Shown here one piece after another: positions 1-8,301 of a stretch of DNA of 48,477 nt. Source of the stretch: Fidelibacterota bacterium (lineage in GTDB: Bacteria > Fidelibacterota > Marinisomatia > Marinisomatales > UBA1611). The first letter of the stretch is position 1. The number at the start of each line of letters is the position of its first letter. The DNA is taken from the NCBI GenBank assembly GCA_028101095.1, contig JAOHKG010000007.1:1-48477 (forward strand), read 5' to 3'. Below the pieces are notes generated by a model that worked only from the letters and a program-made list of their open reading frames with translations, did no database searches and was not told the DNA's origin. The position numbers were made by a program, and so were the translations under genes.

Positions 1-85
1 TACCATTTCTTCGTGTCATCACGGCGAAGACTCCAAGCGAAAACAATACAGCTGCTATAAGTAAATAATTACTTAACTGATCCAT
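1..85 (-). CDS. nuoK: NADH-quinone oxidoreductase subunit K, N-terminal fragment
   Basis: Only the first 28 codons are in the window; the gene runs off the left edge. The reverse strand starts MDQLSNYLLIAAVLFSLGVF and continues AVMTRRNG, which matches the start of the small three-helix NuoK proton-channel subunit of complex I. The ATG (85..83) shares one base with the nuoJ TGA (TGATG), so the two genes are probably translationally coupled. It is too short for the ORF track. The family call rests on the LFxLGxFxVxTRRN pattern plus its position directly after nuoJ. Confidence 0.88.
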   Translation of the reverse strand, partial: MDQLSNYLLIAAVLFSLGVFAVMTRRNG

Positions 86-573
86 CAAGTACCTTCCCTA
101 GAAAGTACTGCCGCTCCAATTAAAGCACCGAGTAGAAGAAGCGATACAGCCTCAAATGGCAATAAGTATTTAGTGAGAAGCAGTATCCCTATATCATGCA
201 CTGTACTTACTGGCTCAAAAGACTGCTTTTCCAACCATGGAGTTTTCGAGATTATCAATGACAATAAAATCAAAAGCCATATTGAAACAACACCCCCAAT
301 TCCCTGTTGCACATTAGTTTGAGATAGCCTGACTGAGGATATTCTATTTGTTAACATAATACCAAATATTATCAGAACTAATATTCCACCAATATAAACA
401 ATTAATTGAACACCCGCGATGAAATCTGCCCATAAAAAAATGTATAATGCAGCGACGCCAAACAAGGTGAACAGCAGGGCTACAGCAGAGTACAATAATT
501 GGTTATTAAGGACAACAACTAATGCAGATGCTATTGTGAAAATTGCTATAAACCAGAAAACTAAATCAGCCAT
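85..573 (-). CDS. nuoJ: NADH-quinone oxidoreductase subunit J
   Basis: This is a 162-residue hydrophobic protein with about five membrane helices, the usual size and shape of NuoJ, an antiporter-associated membrane subunit of complex I. The third helix region contains the family pattern QLIVYIGGILVLIIFGIML. It lies between nuoI (11 nt upstream) and nuoK (one-base overlap), the standard order. NuoJ sits in the membrane arm and helps couple quinone reduction to proton pumping. Its sequence is less conserved than that of other subunits, so gene order supports the call as much as the motif does. Confidence 0.93.
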   Translation of the reverse strand: MADLVFWFIAIFTIASALVVVLNNQLLYSAVALLFTLFGVAALYIFLWADFIAGVQLIVYIGGILVLIIFGIMLTNRISSVRLSQTNVQQGIGGVVSIWLLILLSLIISKTPWLEKQSFEPVSTVHDIGILLLTKYLLPFEAVSLLLLGALIGAAVLSREGT

Positions 574-584
574 TAAAGCCTACC

Positions 585-1166
585 TTAAGATTCTGCACTT
601 TTTTCACCAATATATTTGTCAAGACCTTCTTTGGTACCTGATTTTGCAAACTTATATATTAAATTATCCCTGTCCGGTTCAGAAAACTCATAATCAAGGG
701 GATGGCGACTACTGTTAGGTCCACCAGTCATAAAAATACATTCTTCAGGACAAGGATAAGTACACAGATTACAGTAACAGCACTCAGACATATCAATATC
801 AAATCTAGTAACAACCATTGCTTTTCTGGTTCCGTTGGTTGTAACTCCAACATGTTTTATCTCTTTTATATCACTGCCTCGTTCAGGAGCTTTTTCAGTA
901 ACAATTTTTATACAATCAACAGGACAAGCTCTCTCGCATTTGAGGCAACCAATGCAATCATCCATGTCAACATGTAGTCTAGTTCTAATAACATTGTAGT
1001 TATCATGATCAAAACCAATATTTCTCTCAGGTCGGGGCCACCTCTCTTCAGGATATTGGAGGGTTACATTATCTTGCCTAGCTCTAATCAGATGAATAAA
1101 AGTAATACCCATTCCACCTAAAATAGTGGTAATACTAGTCCAAATATCTGTAAAATACTTAATCAT
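585..1166 (-). CDS. nuoI: NADH-quinone oxidoreductase subunit I (2x[4Fe-4S])
   Basis: A 193-residue ferredoxin-like subunit that carries clusters N6a and N6b and passes electrons toward NuoB in the peripheral arm. Two cysteine motifs are visible: CIGCLKCERACP (Cys71/74/77/81) and CYCNLCTYPCP with the preceding CxxC spacing (Cys129/132/135/139). An extra Cys lies next to the second set (ECCYC). The N-terminal 30 residues are amphipathic or hydrophobic and would anchor it on the membrane arm, as usual for NuoI. It starts 9 nt after nuoH. A GGTGA stretch about 9 nt before the ATG could be a ribosome site. Confidence 0.95.
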   Translation of the reverse strand: MIKYFTDIWTSITTILGGMGITFIHLIRARQDNVTLQYPEERWPRPERNIGFDHDNYNVIRTRLHVDMDDCIGCLKCERACPVDCIKIVTEKAPERGSDIKEIKHVGVTTNGTRKAMVVTRFDIDMSECCYCNLCTYPCPEECIFMTGGPNSSRHPLDYEFSEPDRDNLIYKFAKSGTKEGLDKYIGEKSAES

Positions 1167-1175
1167 AATTAATAA

Positions 1176-2249
1176 TCACCCAAATAAAACTGTCCAAATT
1201 GCCACAGCAAATATATTAAAAAGACCTATTGGCAGAAAGACCTTCCAACATAAGTGCATTAACTGGTCTACTCTTAGCCTAGGTACTGTCCATCGTATCC
1301 AAATCATAATGAAAATAAGAAAAGCTGTTTTGCTAAGCATCCAAAAAACGCCCATTAAAGGAGAGTCAAGAGAGCCCGAAAAAGGACTCTGCCATCCGCC
1401 CAAAAACCCCGTAACAGCAACCACACTTACAACAAACATGTTAGCATATTCACTTAAAAAAAAGAAAGCGTATCTCATACCAGAATATTCAGTTACAAAG
1501 CCAGCAACTAATTCAGATTCTGATTCAGGTAAATCAAATGGAGTTCTGTTAGTCTCTGCAAGCGCGCTGATAAAATAGACAACAAATGCAATAGGCATGA
1601 ATGGATTATCAAATATAATCCAATTTGAAATTCCGCCTTGTTGATAAATAATAATTTCTTGCATGTTAAGACTTCCGGCAAGCATAATAACAACAATCAA
1701 TGATAAACCAGCTGGAATCTCATAACTTATAATTTGCGCAGCTGATCTCATCCCACCATAAAGGGACCATTTATTATTAGATGACCAACCAGCTAAAATA
1801 AGAGCTATAACTGCAAGGCTACCTACACCAAGAATATAGAATATCCCGATATTTAAATCCGAAACAATAATGGATCCATTGAAAGGCAGAGCAATAAAGC
1901 TAATAAAAGCGCCAACAAATATCATGAATGGCGCAAGAATGAACAAAAGCTTATTTGCACTACTTGGTATAATATCTTCTTTTGAAAGTAATTTAAGTGC
2001 ATCCGCAATTGGCTGTAGCAAACCCCATTTACCCGCATGAAGACCTACACCTTGCCCCATAGGTCCAACCTTGTCTTGTATAAAAGAAGAAACTTTAAGC
2101 TCTGCGTAAATGACTACAAGTGCATATACCGTAATAAAGCCAAATGTCGCAACCAAAGGGATCAACATAGAAATGACGAGAAAAGGATCTGTATTTTCCC
2201 AACTTGGAAAAAGACTAACAAGACTATCAAATAAAAAATCAACCGTCAT
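1176..2249 (-). CDS. nuoH: NADH-quinone oxidoreductase subunit H
   Basis: A 357-residue membrane protein with about eight helices. It has the NuoH/ND1 signatures GLLQPIADALKLLSKEDIIP and ALAETNRTPFDLPESESELV, the acidic loop that lines the quinone-binding chamber. NuoH joins the membrane arm to the NuoB/D/I module, where ubiquinone or menaquinone is reduced. The ATG overlaps the nuoD stop by four bases (ATGA), which suggests coupled translation. In many bacteria nuoE, nuoF and nuoG lie between nuoD and nuoH; here they do not. Confidence 0.96.
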   Translation of the reverse strand: MTVDFLFDSLVSLFPSWENTDPFLVISMLIPLVATFGFITVYALVVIYAELKVSSFIQDKVGPMGQGVGLHAGKWGLLQPIADALKLLSKEDIIPSSANKLLFILAPFMIFVGAFISFIALPFNGSIIVSDLNIGIFYILGVGSLAVIALILAGWSSNNKWSLYGGMRSAAQIISYEIPAGLSLIVVIMLAGSLNMQEIIIYQQGGISNWIIFDNPFMPIAFVVYFISALAETNRTPFDLPESESELVAGFVTEYSGMRYAFFFLSEYANMFVVSVVAVTGFLGGWQSPFSGSLDSPLMGVFWMLSKTAFLIFIMIWIRWTVPRLRVDQLMHLCWKVFLPIGLFNIFAVAIWTVLFG

Positions 2250-3367
2250 CTATCTATTTCACCCAACACGATGTCAAGACTTCCCAATATTGCAAGAACA
2301 TCCGAAAGTAACCAACCGGCAGCAATTTCATCAATTACGGAAAGAGCCGTAAAAGCAGGGGAGCGCATCTTTAGCCTATAAGGTATGTTTGACCCATCAC
2401 TTTCAATGTAGTAACCCAGATCTCCGCGAGGCGACTCAGTTCTTTTATAGATTGATCCAATTGGAGGCTTTATTTTTTTTGGAAGGGATTGATGGACATC
2501 TCCATCTTTAGGCATACTCGCTAGCGCCTGCCTTACAATTTTGATACTCTCTTTCATTTCAAGCACTCTAACATAAAACCTATCCCAACAATCGCCTACT
2601 GATCCTTTACCCCCCTCACCAACAGGCACCTCAAATTCAAACTTATTATAGATGGAATATGGATCATCCCTTCTCAAATCCCACTTAAGGCCTGAAGCCC
2701 TGAGGTTTGGACCTGTTACACCATAACTGATTGCAACATCTTGCGGCATTACGCCTATATCAGCGGTTCTTTCAACAAAGATTTTATTGTGAACCAGAAG
2801 ATTAACAAACTCATCAATCTTAGGCTCAAAATAATCTAGAAACTTATAGGTAGACTCAACAAATCCAACCGGAAGGTCATGACTAAGTCCACCAATCCAC
2901 ATGTAATTATATAGAAGTCTAGCTCCACATGTCATCTCAAAAAGATCTAATATTCTTTCCCTATCACGAAGCATATGAAGGAATGGTGTGAACGCTCCAA
3001 TATCTAGACCAAAAGCCCCCAGACCAAGTAGATGACTAGCAATCCGTTGAAGCTCAGCCATGACTACTCTTATGTGCTGTACACGATCATTAACTTTAAT
3101 CTCAAGCATTTCTTCCATAGCAACAACATAACCAAAATTCATTGTCATCGAAGCGAGATAATCACACCTATCAGTAAATGGTATGACTTGTTCGTACGTC
3201 ACACTTTCACAATGTTTTTCAAAACAACGGTGCAAATAACCGATATAAGGCGTTATTGAAGAAACAATTTCACCATCGGTCCTTACCTGTAATCTCAAAA
3301 CTCCATGCGTAGCAGGATGTTGAGGTCCTATATTTAGGACCATTTCTTCACCTCGAATTATTCCCAT
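2246..3367 (-). CDS. nuoD: NADH-quinone oxidoreductase subunit D
   Basis: A 373-residue 49-kDa-type subunit related to NiFe-hydrogenase large subunits. It begins near EEMVLNIGPQHPATHGVLRL, the conserved N-terminal quinone-site loop, and ends SLDIVLGEIDR, the usual NuoD C-terminus. With NuoB it forms the quinone reduction site. The start codon overlaps the end of nuoC by 10 nt. A second ATG at residue 9 has a GAGGTGA ribosome site in front of it, but the EEM residues before it are themselves conserved in the family, so the longer start is kept. nuoC and nuoD are separate genes, not fused. Confidence 0.95.
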   Translation of the reverse strand: MGIIRGEEMVLNIGPQHPATHGVLRLQVRTDGEIVSSITPYIGYLHRCFEKHCESVTYEQVIPFTDRCDYLASMTMNFGYVVAMEEMLEIKVNDRVQHIRVVMAELQRIASHLLGLGAFGLDIGAFTPFLHMLRDRERILDLFEMTCGARLLYNYMWIGGLSHDLPVGFVESTYKFLDYFEPKIDEFVNLLVHNKIFVERTADIGVMPQDVAISYGVTGPNLRASGLKWDLRRDDPYSIYNKFEFEVPVGEGGKGSVGDCWDRFYVRVLEMKESIKIVRQALASMPKDGDVHQSLPKKIKPPIGSIYKRTESPRGDLGYYIESDGSNIPYRLKMRSPAFTALSVIDEIAAGWLLSDVLAILGSLDIVLGEIDR

Positions 3368-4275
3368 CCTTCCTTCATCTTTGGTATAACAATACCATGG
3401 TAAGTTTCTTGTACTTCATAATTTTTTCTTAATGGCCAGCCTTCCCAATCTTCCGGTAATAAAATACGCCTTAAATCACGGTGATTTGAAAATTCTATTC
3501 CAAACATATCATATGTTTCCCTTTCAAACCAATCTGCAATTCTCCAAACCGATTCAACAGATGGTATTTTAGGGTTTTCGATTGGGACTTGAATTCTAAC
3601 TTCAGTGTAATGTTTTTTTGACATTGAATGTAAGTTATATCTAGCTTCTAAAATTTTTCCATCAATATCAAAACCCGTTTGGCATTGTAGAGAGTCAAAT
3701 AATAGATTAGAATCAGTTTTTAGCCAAATTGCAAAGTCATACCAAATACTAGGATTAATCATTAAAAAATCATCAACATTCTCATTTAATACTGAACCAG
3801 GAAATTTGGCAACCGATAAGTTTTTGATTTTTAAATTAATACTTTCTTCGTGAACAATCTTTTTGACTTCGCTTGAAGAACTAGCTACATCAGAAACCGC
3901 TTTCGGACTGTGGATCTTTTTGTATTCATCCGGGCTTTTTTTTGCTTTTACTAACGCCGCTTTTACCTTAGATCTTGTAACCCTATCTTCAATTGCGTTA
4001 ATAGAATCCATATCTCCGTCAAGGCCTTTAAGAACAAAATTTGCAATTAATTTTTGACTATCATCACTTGTAACCGTTTCTTTAACTTCATCTGCTCCCG
4101 ATCTATCTCCAGTGTTCTCAGCCCTAAACTTACCAGGGTCTTTTTTTGCCTTAAAAAGTGCAGCTTTTGCCTTAGACCTGACAACACGGTCTTCCAGAGC
4201 GTTAATAGAATCCATATTACCATCAAGGGCGCTCAAAACTAGTTCAATAATTTTATTATCCAAACCTGAACTCAT
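3358..4275 (-). CDS. nuoC: NADH-quinone oxidoreductase subunit C with duplicated N-terminal module
   Basis: The C-terminal half (about residues 145-305) is a normal NuoC (30-kDa subunit), including [17 protein letters not shown] and [19 protein letters not shown]. NuoC is a structural subunit of the peripheral arm that packs on NuoD. Unusually, the first ~140 residues hold two copies of a ~41-residue Lys-rich, probably helical module (residues 10-50 and 78-118, offset 68), each with the core DGxMDSINAxEDRVxRSKxKAAL, followed by a Ser/Val-rich linker. Known NuoC proteins that I recall lack this. At 305 residues it is about 140 longer than a standalone NuoC. The reading frame is continuous, so the extension is translated if the ATG at 4275 is used. 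Confidence 0.93.
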   Translation of the reverse strand: MSSGLDNKIIELVLSALDGNMDSINALEDRVVRSKAKAALFKAKKDPGKFRAENTGDRSGADEVKETVTSDDSQKLIANFVLKGLDGDMDSINAIEDRVTRSKVKAALVKAKKSPDEYKKIHSPKAVSDVASSSSEVKKIVHEESINLKIKNLSVAKFPGSVLNENVDDFLMINPSIWYDFAIWLKTDSNLLFDSLQCQTGFDIDGKILEARYNLHSMSKKHYTEVRIQVPIENPKIPSVESVWRIADWFERETYDMFGIEFSNHRDLRRILLPEDWEGWPLRKNYEVQETYHGIVIPKMKEGWE

Positions 4276-4763
4276 GCCATTTTTCGCGTAAGAGGCCTTT
4301 CTTCAAGAATTTGTTCTTGTAATTTCAATAAACCTTCAATTAGAGCTTCCGGACGCGGCGGACATCCAGGGACATATACATCAACCGGTATCACGATATC
4401 GACACCTTTTAAAACATGATATCCGTGCTGCCAATAAGGGCCACCACTCGTAGCGCAACTTCCCATTGCAACTACATATTTGGGGTCAGCCATCTGTTCG
4501 TACAATTTTTTTACCCTTAGAGCCATTTTCATTGTTACTGTACCAGCAACTATCATTACGTCAGCCTGCCTAGGAGAAGATCTTGGAATCATACCGATTC
4601 TCATTAAATCATGACGGCTAGCAGCAGCAGCCATCATTTCGATAGCACAACAAGCCGTACCAAACTGAAAAAACCATGGAGAAGTTGAACGACTCCAACT
4701 CAAAAGCTTATCTAGCTTTTCTACAATTATATTATCATTAAATTTATTTTCTAATAAGCCCAA
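4272..4763 (-). CDS. nuoB: NADH-quinone oxidoreductase subunit B
   Basis: NuoB (PSST) holds cluster N2, the last iron-sulfur centre before quinone. Visible ligands are the tandem cysteines in [11 protein letters not shown], then [11 protein letters not shown], then [11 protein letters not shown]. The ORF track starts it at an ATG at 4811, overlapping nuoA by 47 nt. I prefer the TTG at 4763: it lies one base after the nuoA stop, has GGAG 7 nt upstream, and gives [11 protein letters not shown], a more typical NuoB N-terminus of 163 residues. The same TTG-plus-strong-SD arrangement is seen at ugd. If the ATG is right, the protein is 179 residues and starts [10 protein letters not shown]. Confidence 0.93.
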   Translation of the reverse strand: MGLLENKFNDNIIVEKLDKLLSWSRSTSPWFFQFGTACCAIEMMAAAASRHDLMRIGMIPRSSPRQADVMIVAGTVTMKMALRVKKLYEQMADPKYVVAMGSCATSGGPYWQHGYHVLKGVDIVIPVDVYVPGCPPRPEALIEGLLKLQEQILEERPLTRKMA

Positions 4764-4764
4764 A

Positions 4765-5181
4765 TTATTTCTCCACTTCGGTAGCAATGTTTTTGTATCT
4801 ACCAGTTCCATACCGAACCCTTCGCTTGACCCAGTCTAAATCAGATTTTACCCACACGTAAGCCAGACCAACACACAAGATTATTAAAAATATTCCCATC
4901 TCAACTAACGCCAGAAGACCCATTTCTTTAAAAACAACTGCCCAGGGAAAAAGAAAAACAACCTCAACATCAAAAATTAAAAAAATTAATGCGATAACAT
5001 AAAATCTAATATTGAACTGTAGCCAGGCAGATCCCTCAACTTCTTCCCCACACTCATATGTTTCAAGCTTTTCTCTTGTTTTATTTGAAGGTGCAATTAG
5101 CCATTGTATGACCAAAGGAGCAGCAACTAGGATTATTCCTAGAAATGTGGCAAATAATATAGTTCCAAAATCTCTGTACAT
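4765..5181 (-). CDS. nuoA: NADH-quinone oxidoreductase subunit A
   Basis: A 138-residue membrane subunit with three helices and the NuoA/ND3 signature ETYECGEE in the loop after helix 1, followed by [25 protein letters not shown]. The ECG loop lies near the quinone channel and changes conformation during turnover. As first gene of the minus-strand nuo operon, its promoter should lie in 5182-5336. The C-terminus (KNIATEVEK) carries the GGAG that probably serves as ribosome site for nuoB. Confidence 0.95.
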   Translation of the reverse strand: MYRDFGTILFATFLGIILVAAPLVIQWLIAPSNKTREKLETYECGEEVEGSAWLQFNIRFYVIALIFLIFDVEVVFLFPWAVVFKEMGLLALVEMGIFLIILCVGLAYVWVKSDLDWVKRRVRYGTGRYKNIATEVEK

Positions 5182-5336
5182 ATAATTGTCATTAAAATAT
5201 TAATAATGATATTCAAACTTACTCTTCTTGGTTTTGGAGAGTCAAATTAAACTTCAAAAAATAGTAGATAAAATTTAGAGCCTTTTTGTATCAAAACTAA
5301 CTAGTTACAATATTAACTTATTTTTAAATTACAACA
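5182..5336. promoter_or_regulatory. Divergent intergenic region between nuoA and proline dehydrogenase
   Basis: These 155 AT-rich bases separate the minus-strand nuo operon from the plus-strand proline dehydrogenase unit, so both promoters should be here. I see no clear ribosome site in front of either ATG and no convincing operator or hairpin. No tRNA or small ORF is visible. Confidence 0.4.
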
Positions 5337-6239
5337 ATGAATTATTTAAATATCTTGATAACAAAAATATTAAAACTATTACCTAAATGGTTTGCAAAAC
5401 CATTTGCAAAACCATACGTTGCAGGAGAAACAATTGAAGAAGTTACAGCTAAAATTAAAAGTTTGAATGGAAAGGGCTTTTTAGCAACAGTTGATATTCT
5501 TGGTGAGCATACGAAGAGTGAAAGAGAAGCACAGAGGATAACAGAGCAATACTGTATGCTTTATGATGAAATCTCAAGAAAAAATTTAGAATGCTCGGTT
5601 TCAGTAAAGCCATCACACATAGGCCTTGATATTTCAACCGCTCTGATAATGAAGAATCTAAGTGCAATTTTGGATAAAGCTGTGAACACGAATAATTTTC
5701 TAAGAATCGATATGGAGAGTTCAAAATCGACAGATCAAACTATTCAAATATACCAGTACTTCAGAAAGAAGTATTCAAACATTGGTACAGTGCTACAATC
5801 TTATTTGTTAAGGACTCAAACTGATATTGATCAGCTATCCGAGTTAGAGTCAAATATTAGAATTTGTAAAGGAATTTATAATGAGCCTCAAAAAATAGCA
5901 TTCAAGAGTCGAGACGACATCAAAAACAATTATATTCTATTTGCAAAAAAAATGGCCCGCAATAATCACTTCTGCGCATACGCAACTCATGATCAAGAAT
6001 TAATAGAAGATTTACTCAATTGGATTTCTAAAGAAAATATTCCAAAAGATCTTTTTGAATTTCAATGTCTGTACGGCGTTCCCATGCAGGGGCGCCTAGA
6101 AGAGCTAATTAAAGAAGGGATTAAAGTTCGGATTTATGTACCCTTTGGACCAGATTGGTACGATTATTCCATGAGAAGGTTAAATGAAAATCCAAAAATT
6201 ATAAAGTATGTTCTAGGTAATCTTTTTAAAAATGACTAA
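5337..6239 (+). CDS. putA: Proline dehydrogenase (monofunctional)
   Basis: A 300-residue FAD-linked TIM-barrel enzyme that oxidises L-proline to pyrroline-5-carboxylate and passes electrons to the respiratory chain. Family motifs are present in order: RIDMES (about 123-128), QSYLLRT (154-160), RICKGIY (175-181), ATHD (216-219), EFQCLYGV (241-248) and YVPFGPDWYDYSMRRLNENP near the C-terminus. The length matches standalone ProDH; no aldehyde dehydrogenase domain follows, so P5C oxidation must be encoded elsewhere. Near the N-terminus FAKPFAKP reflects an exact 12-base tandem repeat. It overlaps the next gene by 8 nt. The symbol is used in the broad sense; prodh or fadM-type names are also in use. 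Confidence 0.92.
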   Translation: MNYLNILITKILKLLPKWFAKPFAKPYVAGETIEEVTAKIKSLNGKGFLATVDILGEHTKSEREAQRITEQYCMLYDEISRKNLECSVSVKPSHIGLDISTALIMKNLSAILDKAVNTNNFLRIDMESSKSTDQTIQIYQYFRKKYSNIGTVLQSYLLRTQTDIDQLSELESNIRICKGIYNEPQKIAFKSRDDIKNNYILFAKKMARNNHFCAYATHDQELIEDLLNWISKENIPKDLFEFQCLYGVPMQGRLEELIKEGIKVRIYVPFGPDWYDYSMRRLNENPKIIKYVLGNLFKND

Positions 6240-6633
6240 TCAAAGGACTTTAAAAAAGATTTTTTCGTTTAAAACAATTGCTGTTGTAGGGCTTAGCCCT
6301 AATATAAGTCGTCCTTCTAGCTTTGTATCTGCTTACATGGAAAATAAAGGCTATAGGATTTTTCCTGTTAACCCTAGACATAATGACATCGGTAATAATA
6401 AATGCTATAAAGGATTAATCGATATTAGACAAAAAATTGATATTATCAATATTTTCAGAAAATCCGAACACGTTTTACCAATAATAGATGATTCGATTAA
6501 AATTGGAGCCAAAGCTATCTGGATGCAAGATGGAATTTTAATTGAAAATGCTAAAGAAATAGCTGAAAAAAATAATTTAATTATAGTAATGAATGACTGC
6601 ATAATGAGACAGCATCTTAGTTTCAAAGATTGA
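6232..6633 (+). CDS. CoA-binding domain protein (YccU-like)
   Basis: A 133-residue single-domain Rossmann-fold protein of the CoA_binding_2 type. It has IAVVGLSPNISRPS near the N-terminus and YRIFPVNPRH, then a C-terminal region with KAIWMQDGI and NDCIMRQH, the usual ends of this family. Members bind CoA in vitro, but the cellular role is unknown. It overlaps proline dehydrogenase by 8 nt and the next gene by 4 nt, so the three are likely one transcript. Nothing in the sequence points to a specific substrate. Confidence 0.85.
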   Translation: MTNQRTLKKIFSFKTIAVVGLSPNISRPSSFVSAYMENKGYRIFPVNPRHNDIGNNKCYKGLIDIRQKIDIINIFRKSEHVLPIIDDSIKIGAKAIWMQDGILIENAKEIAEKNNLIIVMNDCIMRQHLSFKD

Positions 6634-7415
6634 TTAAATACCTTGAATTAAAAACAGAATACCTTAAAAAAGGATATTCTATCCACAGAAACGTTATCAG
6701 TAATAGCATCGTTGAAGATATTCAAAAACACATTAAATTTTTGTTAGAATGTTTTCCCAAAACAAGACCTGAATCTTTCCACCATGATATGCTGGTGAAC
6801 GATCCTTTTATTCATCATATTTTAGATCAGAAAAAAATCAAAGAAATATCTAAATTTTATTTGGGACCAAATATTTCTCTTTTTGGAGCACATTACATCG
6901 CAAAAAGACCCTTTGACGGAAAACCTGTTGGCTGGCATCAGGATGGATCATATTGGCCATTAAAACCTATGAATGTTATTTCTCTTTGGATTGCAGGGAG
7001 TCACTCAAATAAAAAAAATGGATGTATGAGGGTCATTCCTGGATCACAAAATAAAAAATTAATTCCGCCCTCAAAAATGGAAAAGTTAGACCAAGAAAGA
7101 TATGTTTTAGATTTAGGAATAAAAAAAAGTGATATCAAAAGTAATACCGCTCAAAATATAGAACTTTCTCCCGGTGATATGTCCATCCACAACCCTAATA
7201 TCATACATGGATCAAATCCAAACTTATCTTCACATTGGCGTATTGGTTTAACTCTTAGAATAATACCATCAACAACCTTTGTTGACAGGGAAAACTGGAA
7301 ATGTATTCATATTGCTGGAAAAAAAGACAGAGCGATTAAGAACAATTATGTTGAAAAGCCCATATTTAACAAAGAGAAGCACATGGAATTTGATGGTTGT
7401 GAAAAATACAGCTAG
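6630..7415 (+). CDS. Phytanoyl-CoA dioxygenase (PhyH) family protein
   Basis: A 261-residue Fe(II)/2-oxoglutarate-dependent dioxygenase of the PhyH fold. The metal triad is visible as His103 and Asp105 (GWHQDGSYWP) and distal His193 (IIHGSNPN), with Arg204 in SSHWRIGLTLR as the probable 2-oxoglutarate ligand. Such enzymes hydroxylate diverse small molecules, including fatty acyl-CoAs, ectoine and proline. The substrate here cannot be read from sequence, though linkage to proline dehydrogenase makes an amino-acid-like substrate worth testing. The start is a TTG overlapping the previous stop (TTGA); no earlier in-frame start is available and the next ATG would remove the N-terminal fold. Confidence 0.85.
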   Translation: MIKYLELKTEYLKKGYSIHRNVISNSIVEDIQKHIKFLLECFPKTRPESFHHDMLVNDPFIHHILDQKKIKEISKFYLGPNISLFGAHYIAKRPFDGKPVGWHQDGSYWPLKPMNVISLWIAGSHSNKKNGCMRVIPGSQNKKLIPPSKMEKLDQERYVLDLGIKKSDIKSNTAQNIELSPGDMSIHNPNIIHGSNPNLSSHWRIGLTLRIIPSTTFVDRENWKCIHIAGKKDRAIKNNYVEKPIFNKEKHMEFDGCEKYS

Positions 7416-7416
7416 A

Positions 7417-8301
7417 CTAATCGCTTTCCCCTCTTTTGCCCCACCCCATTTTTGTTCTTAAGTTTTGGAAATAGTCATTATCAGTGAAGCTTATTAAGTT
7501 AATTTGAAAATTAGCTTTTGAGATATTGACTTTATTCATTGAAGATAGGGTTTCATGAATTTGCCCATCTGCCGTAAATAAGATTGGGTCAATATTTTGA
7601 GAAAATTGGATATCAATACTTGCACTCGCCGGAACAACTAAAGGTCTAGAAGTTAATGTATGTGCAGCTGTAGGTGTAATTATTAATGATTCGACTTCTG
7701 GAGTTACAATTGGCCCCCCTGCAGATAATGAATACGCGGTAGACCCCGTTGGAGTTGCAATAATTATCCCATCAGCTTTATAATTACCTACAAGATGATT
7801 ATTTACAAATACAGTTGCATTCAGCATTCTATGGAATTCTGCGTTGCTTATTACAAAGTCATTTAAAGCGTTATATTTTATTAAAGTATTTTTTTTTGCG
7901 ATACTGGCCTCGATGAGCATTCTATTTTCCAGAATAAAATCTTTGGCTGCAACTTGGTCAAGTCTGTGAAAAAGATCTTTTAATGTTACTTTTGCTAAAA
8001 AACCTAAATCGCCTAAATGAATACCTAAAATCGGGGTAGTACAGTTTTTCATATTTCTTGCTAAAGAAAGAAAAGTACCATCACCCCCTAAAACTAAAAT
8101 AAAATCTAACTCATCAAGTTGCTCTTCTGTTTCAATGAGTTTGGCTTTCCTATTACTGAAATTAAGATGGTCTAATATTCTGGATGTAAGAAAGGGCTCT
8201 AGCTGCTTTTTTTTTGACCATGATAAAATTTTTGGTAAAACTTCCCAAAATATTTTTTTTTCAGTGTTACCCCATATTCCAAATGTAGCTTTTTTATTCA
8301 T
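7417..8301 (-). CDS. nadK: NAD kinase
   Basis: A 294-residue cytosolic enzyme that phosphorylates NAD to NADP. Motifs include LGGDGTFLSLARN (GGDG at about 72-75), GIHLGDLGFL, NALNDFVIS and the nucleotide loop TPTGSTAYSLSAGGPIV. The length is typical. The ATG overlaps the xseB stop by four bases, placing it third in an xseA-xseB-nadK unit. The gene ends one base from the convergent PhyH gene, leaving no room for separate terminators. Confidence 0.95.
   Translation of the reverse strand: MNKKATFGIWGNTEKKIFWEVLPKILSWSKKKQLEPFLTSRILDHLNFSNRKAKLIETEEQLDELDFILVLGGDGTFLSLARNMKNCTTPILGIHLGDLGFLAKVTLKDLFHRLDQVAAKDFILENRMLIEASIAKKNTLIKYNALNDFVISNAEFHRMLNATVFVNNHLVGNYKADGIIIATPTGSTAYSLSAGGPIVTPEVESLIITPTAAHTLTSRPLVVPASASIDIQFSQNIDPILFTADGQIHETLSSMNKVNISKANFQINLISFTDNDYFQNLRTKMGWGKRGESD

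Noticed and set aside
419-1578. Plus-strand ORFs inside nuoJ, nuoI and nuoH (419-718, 702-977, 1126-1578)
   Set aside because: They are antisense shadows of well-recognised nuo genes with no ribosome sites and no recognisable domains.
3343-3367. Later nuoD start at residue 9 with a GAGGTGA site
   Set aside because: The site is attractive, but the EEM residues before MVLNIGPQHP are conserved in the family, so the longer form was kept.
7279-7461. 60-codon ORF spanning the PhyH/nadK junction
   Set aside because: It is an out-of-frame reading of the PhyH 3' end and has no family resemblance.
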